Shown in pieces: positions 46,603-55,561 of a stretch of 64,000 nt of DNA. This DNA is from Pseudomonas sp. TH31 (GTDB taxonomy: Bacteria > Pseudomonadota > Gammaproteobacteria > Pseudomonadales > Pseudomonadaceae): the NCBI RefSeq assembly GCF_016650815.1, contig NZ_JAEKEZ010000014.1, positions 124,001 to 188,000 on the forward strand. Reading direction: 5' to 3'. Position 1 is the stretch's first letter; each line of letters opens with the position of its first letter. The notes under the pieces were generated by a model that made no database searches, had not been told where the DNA came from, and worked only from the letters and a program-made list of their open reading frames with translations. A program made the position numbers and the translations under genes.

Positions 46603-48267
46603 TTAGTGGAACAGAACCGCCGTTTTCTGCAAGGTCACCCAAACACCCCAAGCCAACGGAATCCCCACCACCAACCACGCCGCAATCGCCAACGGCTTGC
46701 TGCCCGGCGCGGCTTTCCACTCCAGCACGGTGCTGCTGTCAGCACCCTTGTCGTGGCCCAGCGCTTGCTCGGCCGCCAGTTCAGCGTCGGTCATGAAGTA
46801 CTTGTCCGCCACAGGACGCACCAGCAGGTTGCACAGGAAACCCAACACCAGCAGGCCTGCGAGGATGTACAGCGTGATGTCGTAAGCGGCGGCACGTTCA
46901 ACGCCGATACTCAGCTGATATTCACGCAGGTAGTTCACCAACACCGGACCCAGCACGCCCGCCGCCGCCCATGCCGTCAGCAGACGACCGTGGATTGCGC
47001 CGACCATTTGCGTACCGAACAGATCCGCGAGATAGGCCGGTACGGTCGCAAAACCACCGCCGTACATCGACAGGATGATGCAGAACGCCGCCACGAACAG
47101 TGCAACGTTACCCAGGTGACCAAGGTTCGGGATCAGCGCGTACAGGGCAAAGCCCAGGGCGAAGAACACGAAATAGGTGTTTTTACGGCCCAGGTAGTCG
47201 GAGAACGACGCCCAGAAGAATCGGCCACCGATGTTGAACAGGCTCAGCAAACCGGTGAAACCGGCCGCAATGGCCGCGATGGAAGCCAGTTGCCCGGCGT
47301 CCAGTTGGCCGAATGGCAGGTCAACACCAATCAATTTTCCGCCAAACACTTCCTGCAACAGCGGCGAAGCCATGCCGAGAATGCCGATACCGGCGGACAC
47401 GTTCAGGCACAGCACCAGCCACACCAGACGGAATTGCGGGGTTTTCCACGCTACGTTCACGTGGACGTGACGATGAGTGATCATCGCGTTCGCGACTTTT
47501 TTCGCCGGAGCCGTCCAGCCTTCAGGCTTCCAGCCGGTTGGCGGAACGCGGTAGGACAGTGCGCCACCGATCATGAACACGAAGTAGATCGCGGCCATCA
47601 CCAGGAAGCTCTGCCATACGCCGACGCCGCCTGGCGAAGCGAAATGCCCCATCAATGCCGCCGCCAGTGGAGCACCCACCATCGCGCCGCCACCGAAGCC
47701 CATGATTGCCATGCCCGTCGCCATGCCGCGCTTGTCCGGGAACCACTTGATCAGGGTCGAGACCGGCGAGATGTAACCCAGGCCCAGGCCGATACCGCCA
47801 ATGACCCCGGAGCCGATCCACATCAGCCAGATCTGGTGGGTATAAACCCCCAGCGCCGAAATCAGCAGGCCGCCGCACCAGCACAGGGCCGATACAACAC
47901 CGGCCTTGCGTGGCCCGGCATGTTCCAGCCAGCCACCCCAGATCGCTGCCGAGCAGCCGAGGAAGATGAAGAACAGGGTGTAGATCCAGCCGAGCATCGA
48001 GATCGGCCAGTCGCATTGAGACGAGAAGACTTGCGAGATGAAGCTCATGTCCGGCGCACAAGCCACCGCAGAGGTCACGCCCAGCGCCTTGGACAGTGGC
48101 AACCAGAACACCGAGAAGCCGTAGGCCATGCCGATGCAAAGGTGGATGGCCAACGCGGCCGGTGGTACCAGCCAGCGGTTGAAACCGGGCTTGGCGATGA
48201 TGCGCTCCTTGGACAGGAACGCGGGCTGATCGGCTTTGAGGCCATCCGCCGTTATGCTCGTGCTCAT
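46603..48267 (-). CDS. OFA-family MFS transporter
   Basis: 554-aa inner-membrane protein with about 12 membrane helices, of the oxalate/formate antiporter family (NRWLVPPAALAIHLCIGMAY near the N-terminus; GFGGGAMVGAPLAAALM; GGRFFWASFSDYLGRKNTYF). The loop between helices 2 and 3 is unusually long and a C-terminal extension of about 60 residues ends in an extra helix. OFA members carry oxalate, formate or other monocarboxylates; the substrate here cannot be told. The start is taken at 48267 (MSTSITADGLKADQ) after GGGGG; an upstream codon at 48312 is less likely. Confidence 0.9.
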   Translation of the reverse strand: MSTSITADGLKADQPAFLSKERIIAKPGFNRWLVPPAALAIHLCIGMAYGFSVFWLPLSKALGVTSAVACAPDMSFISQVFSSQCDWPISMLGWIYTLFFIFLGCSAAIWGGWLEHAGPRKAGVVSALCWCGGLLISALGVYTHQIWLMWIGSGVIGGIGLGLGYISPVSTLIKWFPDKRGMATGMAIMGFGGGAMVGAPLAAALMGHFASPGGVGVWQSFLVMAAIYFVFMIGGALSYRVPPTGWKPEGWTAPAKKVANAMITHRHVHVNVAWKTPQFRLVWLVLCLNVSAGIGILGMASPLLQEVFGGKLIGVDLPFGQLDAGQLASIAAIAAGFTGLLSLFNIGGRFFWASFSDYLGRKNTYFVFFALGFALYALIPNLGHLGNVALFVAAFCIILSMYGGGFATVPAYLADLFGTQMVGAIHGRLLTAWAAAGVLGPVLVNYLREYQLSIGVERAAAYDITLYILAGLLVLGFLCNLLVRPVADKYFMTDAELAAEQALGHDKGADSSTVLEWKAAPGSKPLAIAAWLVVGIPLAWGVWVTLQKTAVLFH

Positions 48268-48474
48268 TGTGTATCCCCCAATTATTAGTATGGTTCGCCA
48301 GCCATTCTTCACCCACAGCCTTTATGCACGCAGGCATGACCGTTTTTGGGTGAAACCCGTTTTGGCGCGACGTTCAGTCGCACAAGGACGGACGAACCGG
48401 CAGAGGTTACCATTTGCCCGTGACAGAAAAACCAAACTGACATCACCTTTTGGATGACATCTGTTCTCTTTCCC

Positions 48475-48563
48475 CTGTAGGAGCTGCCGAAGGCTGCGAT
48501 CTTTTGATCTTGGTAACCGGATGAAAAGATCAAAAGATCGCAGCCTTCGGCAGCTCCTACAGG
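48475..48563. repeat. Paired palindromic repeat, GATCGCAGCC...GGCAGCTCCTAC family, everted
   Basis: The arms diverge around a GATC-rich spacer, as at 5678 and 35595, ending about 33 nt before panZ. The rest of the 48268-48595 gap shows nothing recognisable. Confidence 0.92.
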
Positions 48564-48595
48564 GGCGATATCCGCACAAACTCACAGGAACCGCT

Positions 48596-49000
48596 ATGCC
48601 GATCATTGTCGAGCCGCTGACCGAAGCCACTTACCAGGATCAGCAAGACCTGCAAAAGATCTACCGCGATGCGCCAGACTGGCTGTTTGCACCGTTTGCC
48701 GGTGACGTGCAGTTGATCGAAGGCTGCCTGCGGGACGGCTCACTGATTGCCGGGCGCTTCAACGATCGGCTGCTGGGCGCCGGACGCCTGCAACGTCAAC
48801 CGGACGTCTGGCACTTGTCACAAATTTGCGTGCGAAAAATCACCCGTCGCCGTGGCGTGGCGGAGCGGTTGGTGAACCAAGCGCAGAAAATGGCGTCGCA
48901 ATCGGGCGCGACATTACATTTGCTGGCGCCTGCCGGGCACCTGGAAGCCCGGGCACTGGCGGCCAAACTGAACGTGCCACTGGATGTACTGCCGACATGA
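48596..49000 (+). CDS. panZ: PanZ/PanM-like GNAT protein (aspartate decarboxylase maturation factor)
   Basis: 134-aa GNAT-fold protein matching the PanZ family: MPIIVEPLTEATYQDQQDLQ at the start, DAPDWLFAPFAG, and the acetyl-CoA-binding loop ICVRKITRRRGVAERLVNQA (about 82-101). PanZ binds acetyl-CoA and promotes PanD self-cleavage while inhibiting it when CoA is abundant. PanD is not in the window. The ATG at 48596 follows ACAGGAA. An open frame upstream runs through the palindromic repeat and is not real coding sequence. Confidence 0.85.
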   Translation: MPIIVEPLTEATYQDQQDLQKIYRDAPDWLFAPFAGDVQLIEGCLRDGSLIAGRFNDRLLGAGRLQRQPDVWHLSQICVRKITRRRGVAERLVNQAQKMASQSGATLHLLAPAGHLEARALAAKLNVPLDVLPT

Positions 49001-49076
49001 ACTGACCGGTCGTCAGTTTTGGGGCGCTATACTCCCCGGCTAATTTTCGAATTCGACTAACTACAAGGACTCGCCC

Positions 49077-51307
49077 ATGAAAGCGTTCGGCAAAATCCTG
49101 GGTCTGGTACTTCTCGGGCTGTTGCTGATCATTGTGGCCCTGGGCTTTGCCCTGACCCACCTCTTCGATCCCAACGACTATAAAGACGAGATTCGCCAGA
49201 TTGCCCGCGACAAGGCCCACATCGAGCTGACGCTCAATGGCGATATCGGCTGGAGCCTGTTCCCGTGGCTGGGCCTGGAATTGCACGATGCGAGCATCGC
49301 GACCCTGATCAAACCCCACGAACCTTACGCAGACTTGCAAATGCTCGGCCTGTCGGTTCGCGTGCTGCCGCTGCTGCGCCGTGAAGTGCAGATGAGTGAC
49401 GTGCGCGTCGAAGGCTTGAACCTGCGCCTGAACCGCGACAAGGACGGCCACGGCAATTGGGAAGACATCGGCAAACTCCCGCCAGAGCCCAACACCGCTC
49501 CGGCTGGCACCCCGCTGGCTGCCGGCGAGCCTGCGCCAGAAGCCCCCGTTGTGGCGGAAAAACCGCCGCAGCCGATCCGCCTGGACATCGACAGCCTGAC
49601 CGTGAACAACGCGCGGGTTGAATATAACGACGAAAAAACCGGCAGGAACTACAGTGCCGAAAGCATCCAGATGAGCACCGGCGCGGTTCACGATTCGACC
49701 AACATTCCGCTCAAACTCACAGCGTTCCTGTCTGCGAACCAGCCGGCGCTGCGGATTCGTACCGAGCTTACCGGTGAGTTGCGCATCGCCCGCGCCCTTC
49801 AGCGCTACCAGTTCGAAGACATGAAACTGTCCGGCGAAGTGACCGGCGACCCGCTGCAAGGCAAGACCATGACCTTCGCCGCCCAAGGCCAATTGCTGCT
49901 GGATAAAGCGGCCAACGTCGCCGAATGGACCGGGATCAAGATCTCTGCCAACCAGTTGCGCGCCTTGGGTGAACTGAAGGTCAACGACCTCGACAAGACT
50001 CCGCAAATCAACGGCGGCCTGTCGATTGCCCAGTTTGACCTGGCCAAATTCGTCGACAGCATCGGTCAGAAACTGCCGGCCATGGCCGAAGGCAGCCTGA
50101 GTAAAGTCGAGTTGGTCAGCCGTCTCGCCGGAACACCCACCAGCCTGGCGTTCGACAACATCAACCTGAAAGTCGACGACAGCAGCTTCAGTGGCCGGAT
50201 CGCCGTCGAGGACTTCGCCAAGCAATCGCTGCGCGCCATCCTCAAGGCTGACACATTCAACGTCGATCGTTACTTGCCGCCAAAATCTGCCGAAGCCAAC
50301 AGCGCCACGCAGGTGCGTCAGGCCGAAGTGGCCAGCACCGAGGCCGATGCCATGGCCGGCGCCGGGACGACACCGCTGCCACCGGCGCCGACCAAGGGCG
50401 CCTGGAGCACCGAGCGCCTGCTGCCGGTGGAACGCCTGAGCAAACTCGACGTGGACGCCGACCTGACCTTCGGCCAGTTGACCCTCGATAAACTGCCGAT
50501 TCAGAACGCGGCGCTCAAGGCCACCGGCCAGGGCGGCTTGCTGACCCTCGAAAACCTGCGCGGCGACTTGTACAACGGCAACTTCGAAACCAAGGGCACC
50601 CTCGACGTACGCCAGCAAGTGCCGGCCCTGAGCCTGCAAACCCACATCACCAAAGTACCGGTGGAAAAAATCCTCGAAAGCCAGGGTAAAAACCCGCCCG
50701 TCAAAGGGCTGGTGACGCTCACCAGCGCGCTGACCGGCACCGGTAACAGCCAGAAGGCACTGATCGAAAGCCTCAACGGCAACGCCAGTTTCGTCATCAA
50801 CAATGGCGTGCTGCTCAATGCCAACCTCGAGCAGCAACTGTGCAAAGGCATCGCCACCCTGAACCGCAAAACCCTCAGCGGCGAGCCGCGGGGCAAGGAC
50901 ACGCCGTTCCAGGAACTCAAGGGCAACCTGACCTTCCATAACGGCGTGGCCAGCAATCCGGACATGAAAGTGCGCATCCGGGCATGACCGTCAACGGTGA
51001 CGGCGACGTCGATCTGCGGGTGTTGGGCATGGACTATCGCGTCGGCATCATCGTCGAAGGCGACACCAGCGCCATACCCGACCCGGCCTGCCAGGTCGGC
51101 GATAAATTCGTCGGCATCGAGTGGCCGCTGCGCTGCCGTGGCCCGCTGGAACTGGGGGCCAAGGCCTGCCGCCTGGACAACGAACGCATGGGCCAGGTCG
51201 CGGCCAAATTGGCGGGCGACAAGCTCAGCGACAAGATCGACGAGAAGCTTGGTGACAAAGTCAGCCCCGAGCTGAAAAACGCATTGAAGGGGCTGTTCAA
51301 GCGATGA
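49077..51307 (+). pseudogene. asmA: AsmA family protein, frameshifted near the 3' end
   Basis: AsmA/TamB-like envelope protein of about 743 aa. An N-terminal membrane helix (ILGLVLLGLLLIIVALGFAL) is followed by a long beta-rich periplasmic body, including a Pro/Ala linker at about 140-165. Such proteins help lipid transport to the outer membrane. The frame shifts at 50978-50982, where CCGGG stands for the CCCGGG needed for KVRIPGMTVNGDGDVDLRVL; the remaining 108 codons end at 51307. Its stop overlaps the mutY start by 4 bp. Restoring one base gives a normal protein. Confidence 0.85.
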
Positions 51308-52371
51308 GAGCAGAGCAGTTTTCATCGGCGGTGCTGGACTGGTACGACCGCCACGGCCGCCACGACTTGCCCTGGCAACAGGGCATCACCCCGTATCGGG
51401 TGTGGGTCTCGGAAATCATGTTGCAGCAGACCCAGGTCAGCACTGTGCTGAACTACTTCGACCGTTTCATGGCTTCGTTGCCGACGGTTGAAGCCCTGGC
51501 CGCTGCGCCGGAAGACGAAGTGCTGCACTTGTGGACGGGCCTGGGTTATTACACCCGTGCGCGCAATCTGCAGAAGACCGCGAAGATTGTCGTCGCTGAA
51601 TATGGCGGCGAGTTTCCCCGCGATGTCGAAAAACTGGTTGAGCTGCCGGGTATCGGTTTGTCCACGGCCGGCGCCATCGCCAGCCTGAGCATGGGCCTGC
51701 GGGCGCCGATCCTCGACGGCAACGTCAAACGGGTCCTGGCGCGGTTTACCGCGCAAGAGGGTTATCCGGGCGAGCCGAAAGTCGCCAAACAGCTCTGGGC
51801 GAATGCTGAGCGCTTTACGCCCCATGATCGGGTCAACGCCTACACCCAGGCGATGATGGACCTGGGCGCCACGCTGTGTACGCGCAGCAAACCGAGCTGC
51901 CTGCTCTGCCCGCTGGAAAAAGGCTGCGAAGCGCACATGCTTGGCCTGGAAACCCGCTACCCGATCCCCAAGCCGCGCAAAGCCGTGCCGCAGAAGCGCA
52001 CGCTGATGCCAATGCTCGCCAACGGCGAAGGGGCGATTCTGCTTTACCGGCGGCCTTCCACGGGCCTGTGGGGCGGTTTGTGGAGCTTGCCGGAACTCGA
52101 CGACCTCGACGACCTGCAACATCTGGCCACGCAGCACTCGCTGGAACTGGGCAGCCAACAAGCGCTGCCGAGCCTGGTCCACACCTTCAGCCACTTCCAG
52201 TTGTCCATCGAACCCTGGCTGGTCCAGGTCCAGGAGGCCGGCCATCACGTGGCCGAGGCCGACTGGCTCTGGTATAACCTCGCCACCCCGCCGCGCCTGG
52301 GCCTTGCCGCCCCGGTCAAAACCTTGCTCGAACGCGCGGCCGCCGTATTGAACGCAGGAGAGTCGTCATGA
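51304..52371 (+). CDS. mutY: A/G-specific adenine DNA glycosylase MutY
   Basis: 355-aa base-excision enzyme that removes A mispaired with 8-oxoG. The catalytic Glu is in [12 protein letters not shown] (about 37), the HhH-GPD motif [14 protein letters not shown] is at about 118, and the catalytic Asp in [15 protein letters not shown]. The [4Fe-4S] ligands are in [17 protein letters not shown] (C-X6-C-X2-C-X5-C, about 197-213), followed by a NUDIX-like 8-oxoG recognition domain. It overlaps asmA and yggX by 4 bp each, as is usual for this cluster. Confidence 0.97.
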   Translation: MRAEQFSSAVLDWYDRHGRHDLPWQQGITPYRVWVSEIMLQQTQVSTVLNYFDRFMASLPTVEALAAAPEDEVLHLWTGLGYYTRARNLQKTAKIVVAEYGGEFPRDVEKLVELPGIGLSTAGAIASLSMGLRAPILDGNVKRVLARFTAQEGYPGEPKVAKQLWANAERFTPHDRVNAYTQAMMDLGATLCTRSKPSCLLCPLEKGCEAHMLGLETRYPIPKPRKAVPQKRTLMPMLANGEGAILLYRRPSTGLWGGLWSLPELDDLDDLQHLATQHSLELGSQQALPSLVHTFSHFQLSIEPWLVQVQEAGHHVAEADWLWYNLATPPRLGLAAPVKTLLERAAAVLNAGESS

Positions 52372-52640
52372 CCCGCACCATCATGTGCCGCAAGTACAAA
52401 GAAGAATTGCCCGCCCTGGAGCGCGCCCCGTTCCCAGGCGCAAAAGGCCAGGACATTTTTGACCACGTCTCGGCCAAGGCCTGGGCCGACTGGCAGAAAC
52501 ACCAGACCCTGCTGATCAACGAAAAACGCCTGAACATGATGAACGCCGAAGACCGCAAATATCTGCAGGGCGAGATGGACAAGTTCTTTTCCGGCGAGGA
52601 ATACGCCAAGGCTGACGGCTACGTTCCGCCAGCTGAATAA
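52368..52640 (+). CDS. yggX: Probable Fe(2+)-trafficking protein YggX
   Basis: 90-aa cytosolic protein of the YggX family, with the conserved start [20 protein letters not shown] and [18 protein letters not shown]. It protects iron-sulphur enzymes against oxidants, probably by handling labile iron; the single Cys at position 7 is conserved. Coupling with mutY (4-bp overlap), itself an iron-sulphur DNA-repair enzyme, fits this role. Confidence 0.96.
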   Translation: MTRTIMCRKYKEELPALERAPFPGAKGQDIFDHVSAKAWADWQKHQTLLINEKRLNMMNAEDRKYLQGEMDKFFSGEEYAKADGYVPPAE

Positions 52641-52742
52641 TCCCGATTTTTCCGGGGTCGGATCGTAAGCGACGGTAATAATTAAAATTTTTTGAAAACT
52701 TTCTTGACGACCCCCTGAAAAACCAGTTTAATGCGCCCCGTT

Positions 52743-52818
52743 GCCCAGATAGCTCAGTCGGTAGAGCAGGGGATTGAAAATCCCCGTGTCGGCGGTTCGA
52801 TTCCGTCTCTGGGCACCA
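52743..52818 (+). tRNA. tRNA-Phe (anticodon GAA)
   Basis: 76 nt folding as a full cloverleaf: acceptor GCCCAGA/TCTGGGC, D-arm with GGTAGAGC, anticodon stem GGGGA/TCCCC with GAA at 52776-52778, T-arm GGTTCGATTCC, and encoded CCA. It follows yggX. The restriction-modification block begins about 820 bp downstream. Confidence 0.98.
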
Positions 52819-52825
52819 AATACCG

Positions 52826-52858
52826 AAAACCCTGAATCGCAAGATTCAGGGTTTTTTT
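52826..52858 (+). terminator. Terminator after tRNA-Phe
   Basis: ACCCTGAATC stem, loop GCAA, followed by seven Ts. It begins about 9 nt after the CCA end. Confidence 0.93.
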
Positions 52859-52986
52859 ATGCCTGGGATTTAGTGAGGCCCGCATCAGTTGGTCTTCTAC
52901 GACGGATTTTTACAGGTGGAAGGCTTAGCGGCGGTAGCTATGCGCTTTAATCAATAGGATTTCCTTTGCGAAGAGGACTGAATCCA

Positions 52987-53442
52987 ATGGCATCCCCAAC
53001 GAAACAACAAAAGCGATCAAAACGCGCCAAGATAAAAGCCAAACAACAGCGCGTGGCACGAAGCGCACACCCATCGGTACAGCCTGATAATCCTGAAGGT
53101 CTAGGCTCCACCCACTGGTTCGAGGAATTGTTTGCTCAATTCCTGCAAGCAGAAAACCAAAGCCGAAAAGCACTGTTCGTAGCTCTATTCACGTCCCTCA
53201 CGGATTTGATTTCGCTTAATCACGATCTCGAATCAGAACTCACCGAATCGCAAGACTCCTCAGAAGCAACGGCAGTGCTCAGTCGATGCATTGTGGTTGA
53301 TTATCGAAAGTGGACTCATGGCGCAACGGAAGCCGAAACCTATGAGTGGCTAAGCAGGCCTGATGTAATTGAGGACTTTACTCAAGCCAAAGCCGACGTG
53401 ATTACCGAGCTCACAGCAAGTTTTTCTGGGGATGAGGAATAA
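52987..53442 (+). CDS. Hypothetical protein with Lys/Arg-rich N-terminus
   Basis: 151 aa. The first 30 residues are strongly basic (TKQQKRSKRAKIKAKQQRVA), the remainder acidic and helical, ending TASFSGDEE; calculated charge is therefore split between the ends. No domain is recognised. The start at 52987 follows AAGAGGAC. It stands between tRNA-Phe and the restriction operon; whether it belongs to the accessory insertion or the core chromosome is not clear. The 200 bp after it hold no gene. Confidence 0.65.
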   Translation: MASPTKQQKRSKRAKIKAKQQRVARSAHPSVQPDNPEGLGSTHWFEELFAQFLQAENQSRKALFVALFTSLTDLISLNHDLESELTESQDSSEATAVLSRCIVVDYRKWTHGATEAETYEWLSRPDVIEDFTQAKADVITELTASFSGDEE

Positions 53443-53641
53443 CCCCGCTCGTGAATGGCAAACCGAACAGGTGATGCCTCGGGCATCGATTAATGGCATC
53501 CTTGCGCCCAATTAAATCGCCCACTGGCGATAAGCCTCCGGGCCCGTGCGCAGGGATGATCGTTCTCCATCCAGGACTACTTCGATTCATACTCCTCCTT
53601 GCTGGCAGGCCCCGGCTCGCATTGCATTGAGAGGAACACTC

Positions 53642-55561
53642 GTGAATCAGCAAAACCTGGCCGACTTCATCTGGAACGTCGCAGATGTACTGCGCGGCGA
53701 TTTCAAGCAATCCGAGTTCGGTCGCATCATCTTGCCGTTTACCGTGCTGCGCCGCTTGGAGTGCGTGCTGGAACCTACACGCGACAAAGTTCGCACACAG
53801 TTCACCGCCCTGAAGAACACCACCGTCGACCGAGACCTGATTCTGCCGGGCATCGCCGAGGCGACGTTCTACAACATCTCGCAGTACGACCTTTCGAGTG
53901 TCGGCGCGACGAGCACACGAGCTAACCTGGAAGACTACATCGCCAAGTTCTCGGCCAATGCTCATCAGGTTTTCCAGCATTTCAATTTCAGCGACTGGTT
54001 GACTCGCCTCGAAAGCGCCAACCTGCTGTATCTGGTCACCCAGAAATTCGCCAGTATCGACCTGCACCCCGACACCATCAGCAACCATGAAATGGGCCTG
54101 GTGTTCGAACACCTGATCCGCAAGTTCGCAGAGTCGGCCAACGACACCGCCGGTGAGTTTTTCACCCCGCGCGATGTGGTACGCCTTGCCACCACGCTGG
54201 TATTTGCTCCTGATCATGAAGCACTCAATGGCAAAGGCGTAATTCGCACCGTTTACGATTGCGCGGCTGGCACTGGTGGCTTCCTGTCCTCCGCGATTGA
54301 GCTGGTCGGCGAGTGGAACCCTAAGGCGGACATGATTCCCTATGCACAGGAACTGAACCCAGAGACCTACGCGATCTCGTTAGCGGACAAGTTGATCCAG
54401 GGCTTCGAAACCAAAAACATCAAACTCGGCAACACCCTCTCCCACGACCAACTGCCCCACGAGCAGTTCGACTACTGCCTGGCTAACCCGCCATTCGGCG
54501 TGAAATGGGAGAAAGTCCAAAAGCAGGTGCAGGACGAGCAAAAAAACAAAGGCTTTGCCGGACGGTTCGGCGCTGGCCTGCCACGGGTTGGCGATGGCTC
54601 GTTGTTGTTCCTGATGCATTTGCTGTCCAAGCGCAAACCTGTCGAATTGGGCGGTAGCCGGATCGGTATCGTGCTGTCGGGATCGCCGCTGTTCAACGGC
54701 GGCGCGGGCTCCGGTGAATCGGAAATCCGTCGCTGGATTCTGGAAAACGATTGGCTGGAAGCGATCATCGCCCTGCCTAACGACCTGTTCTACAACACCG
54801 GTATCGGCACTTACATCTGGGTGCTGTCCAATCACAAGGACGCAGCACGCAAAAACAAGGTGCAACTGGTCGACGCTACTGCCATGCACACGCCGATGCG
54901 AAAATCCCTGGGAAGTAAGCGCAAGCTGCTTTCGGAAGGACAGATCGCCGACATCGCTCGCCTACATGATGCGGGTGAGGACGCACCCAACAGCAAAATC
55001 TTAAACACCACTGACTTCGGCTATCGTCGCATTACCGTCGAACGCCCGTTACGTCTGCGCTTCAGCGTCACTCCAGAGAAAACCGCTGCCTACGCCGCCA
55101 GCAAAGGTGCCGATCACATCCCTCAGTTCGCGGCAGTTGAAGGCAGCTTCGACAACCTTCCAGCCTTCCTCAAGGCTGCCGGGGTGAAAAAGCTCGGCAA
55201 AGCCGCACTGAAAGCGCTGTTCACCTGCTTCGGCGAACGTGATCCGGAAGCACAACCGGTACTTGATGAAAAAGGTCAGCCGCAGGTCGACAGCGATCTG
55301 CGTGAAAACGAAAATGTGCCGCTTAACCAACGCATTGAAGACTACTTTGCCCGCGAAGTGCTGCCGCATGTCCCGGACGCCTGGATCGACACCAGCAAGT
55401 GTGACGAGAAGGATGGTCTGGTTGGCATTGTGGGTTACGAGATCAACTTCAACCGCTATTTCTATCAGTACCAGCCACCGCGTTCATTGGCGGAGATTGA
55501 TGCTGACCTGAAAGCCGTGGAAGCGGAGATCGCTGCGCTGCTGAACGAGGTGACGACATGA
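53642..55561 (+). CDS. hsdM: Type I restriction-modification system, methyltransferase subunit HsdM
   Basis: 639-aa N6-adenine methyltransferase. An N-terminal helical domain (NQQNLADFIWNVADVLRG) precedes FFTPRDVVRLATTLVF (about 172), motif I DCAAGTGGFLSSAI (about 207) and the catalytic motif IV NPPFGVKWEKV (about 282). The C-terminal half is longer than in EcoKI. The start is GTG 53642 with AGAGGAA upstream, placing the conserved N-terminus correctly; the frame is open to 53546 without conservation. It overlaps hsdS by 4 bp. With two HsdM and one HsdS it would form the methylase and direct HsdR. Confidence 0.96.
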   Translation: MNQQNLADFIWNVADVLRGDFKQSEFGRIILPFTVLRRLECVLEPTRDKVRTQFTALKNTTVDRDLILPGIAEATFYNISQYDLSSVGATSTRANLEDYIAKFSANAHQVFQHFNFSDWLTRLESANLLYLVTQKFASIDLHPDTISNHEMGLVFEHLIRKFAESANDTAGEFFTPRDVVRLATTLVFAPDHEALNGKGVIRTVYDCAAGTGGFLSSAIELVGEWNPKADMIPYAQELNPETYAISLADKLIQGFETKNIKLGNTLSHDQLPHEQFDYCLANPPFGVKWEKVQKQVQDEQKNKGFAGRFGAGLPRVGDGSLLFLMHLLSKRKPVELGGSRIGIVLSGSPLFNGGAGSGESEIRRWILENDWLEAIIALPNDLFYNTGIGTYIWVLSNHKDAARKNKVQLVDATAMHTPMRKSLGSKRKLLSEGQIADIARLHDAGEDAPNSKILNTTDFGYRRITVERPLRLRFSVTPEKTAAYAASKGADHIPQFAAVEGSFDNLPAFLKAAGVKKLGKAALKALFTCFGERDPEAQPVLDEKGQPQVDSDLRENENVPLNQRIEDYFAREVLPHVPDAWIDTSKCDEKDGLVGIVGYEINFNRYFYQYQPPRSLAEIDADLKAVEAEIAALLNEVTT

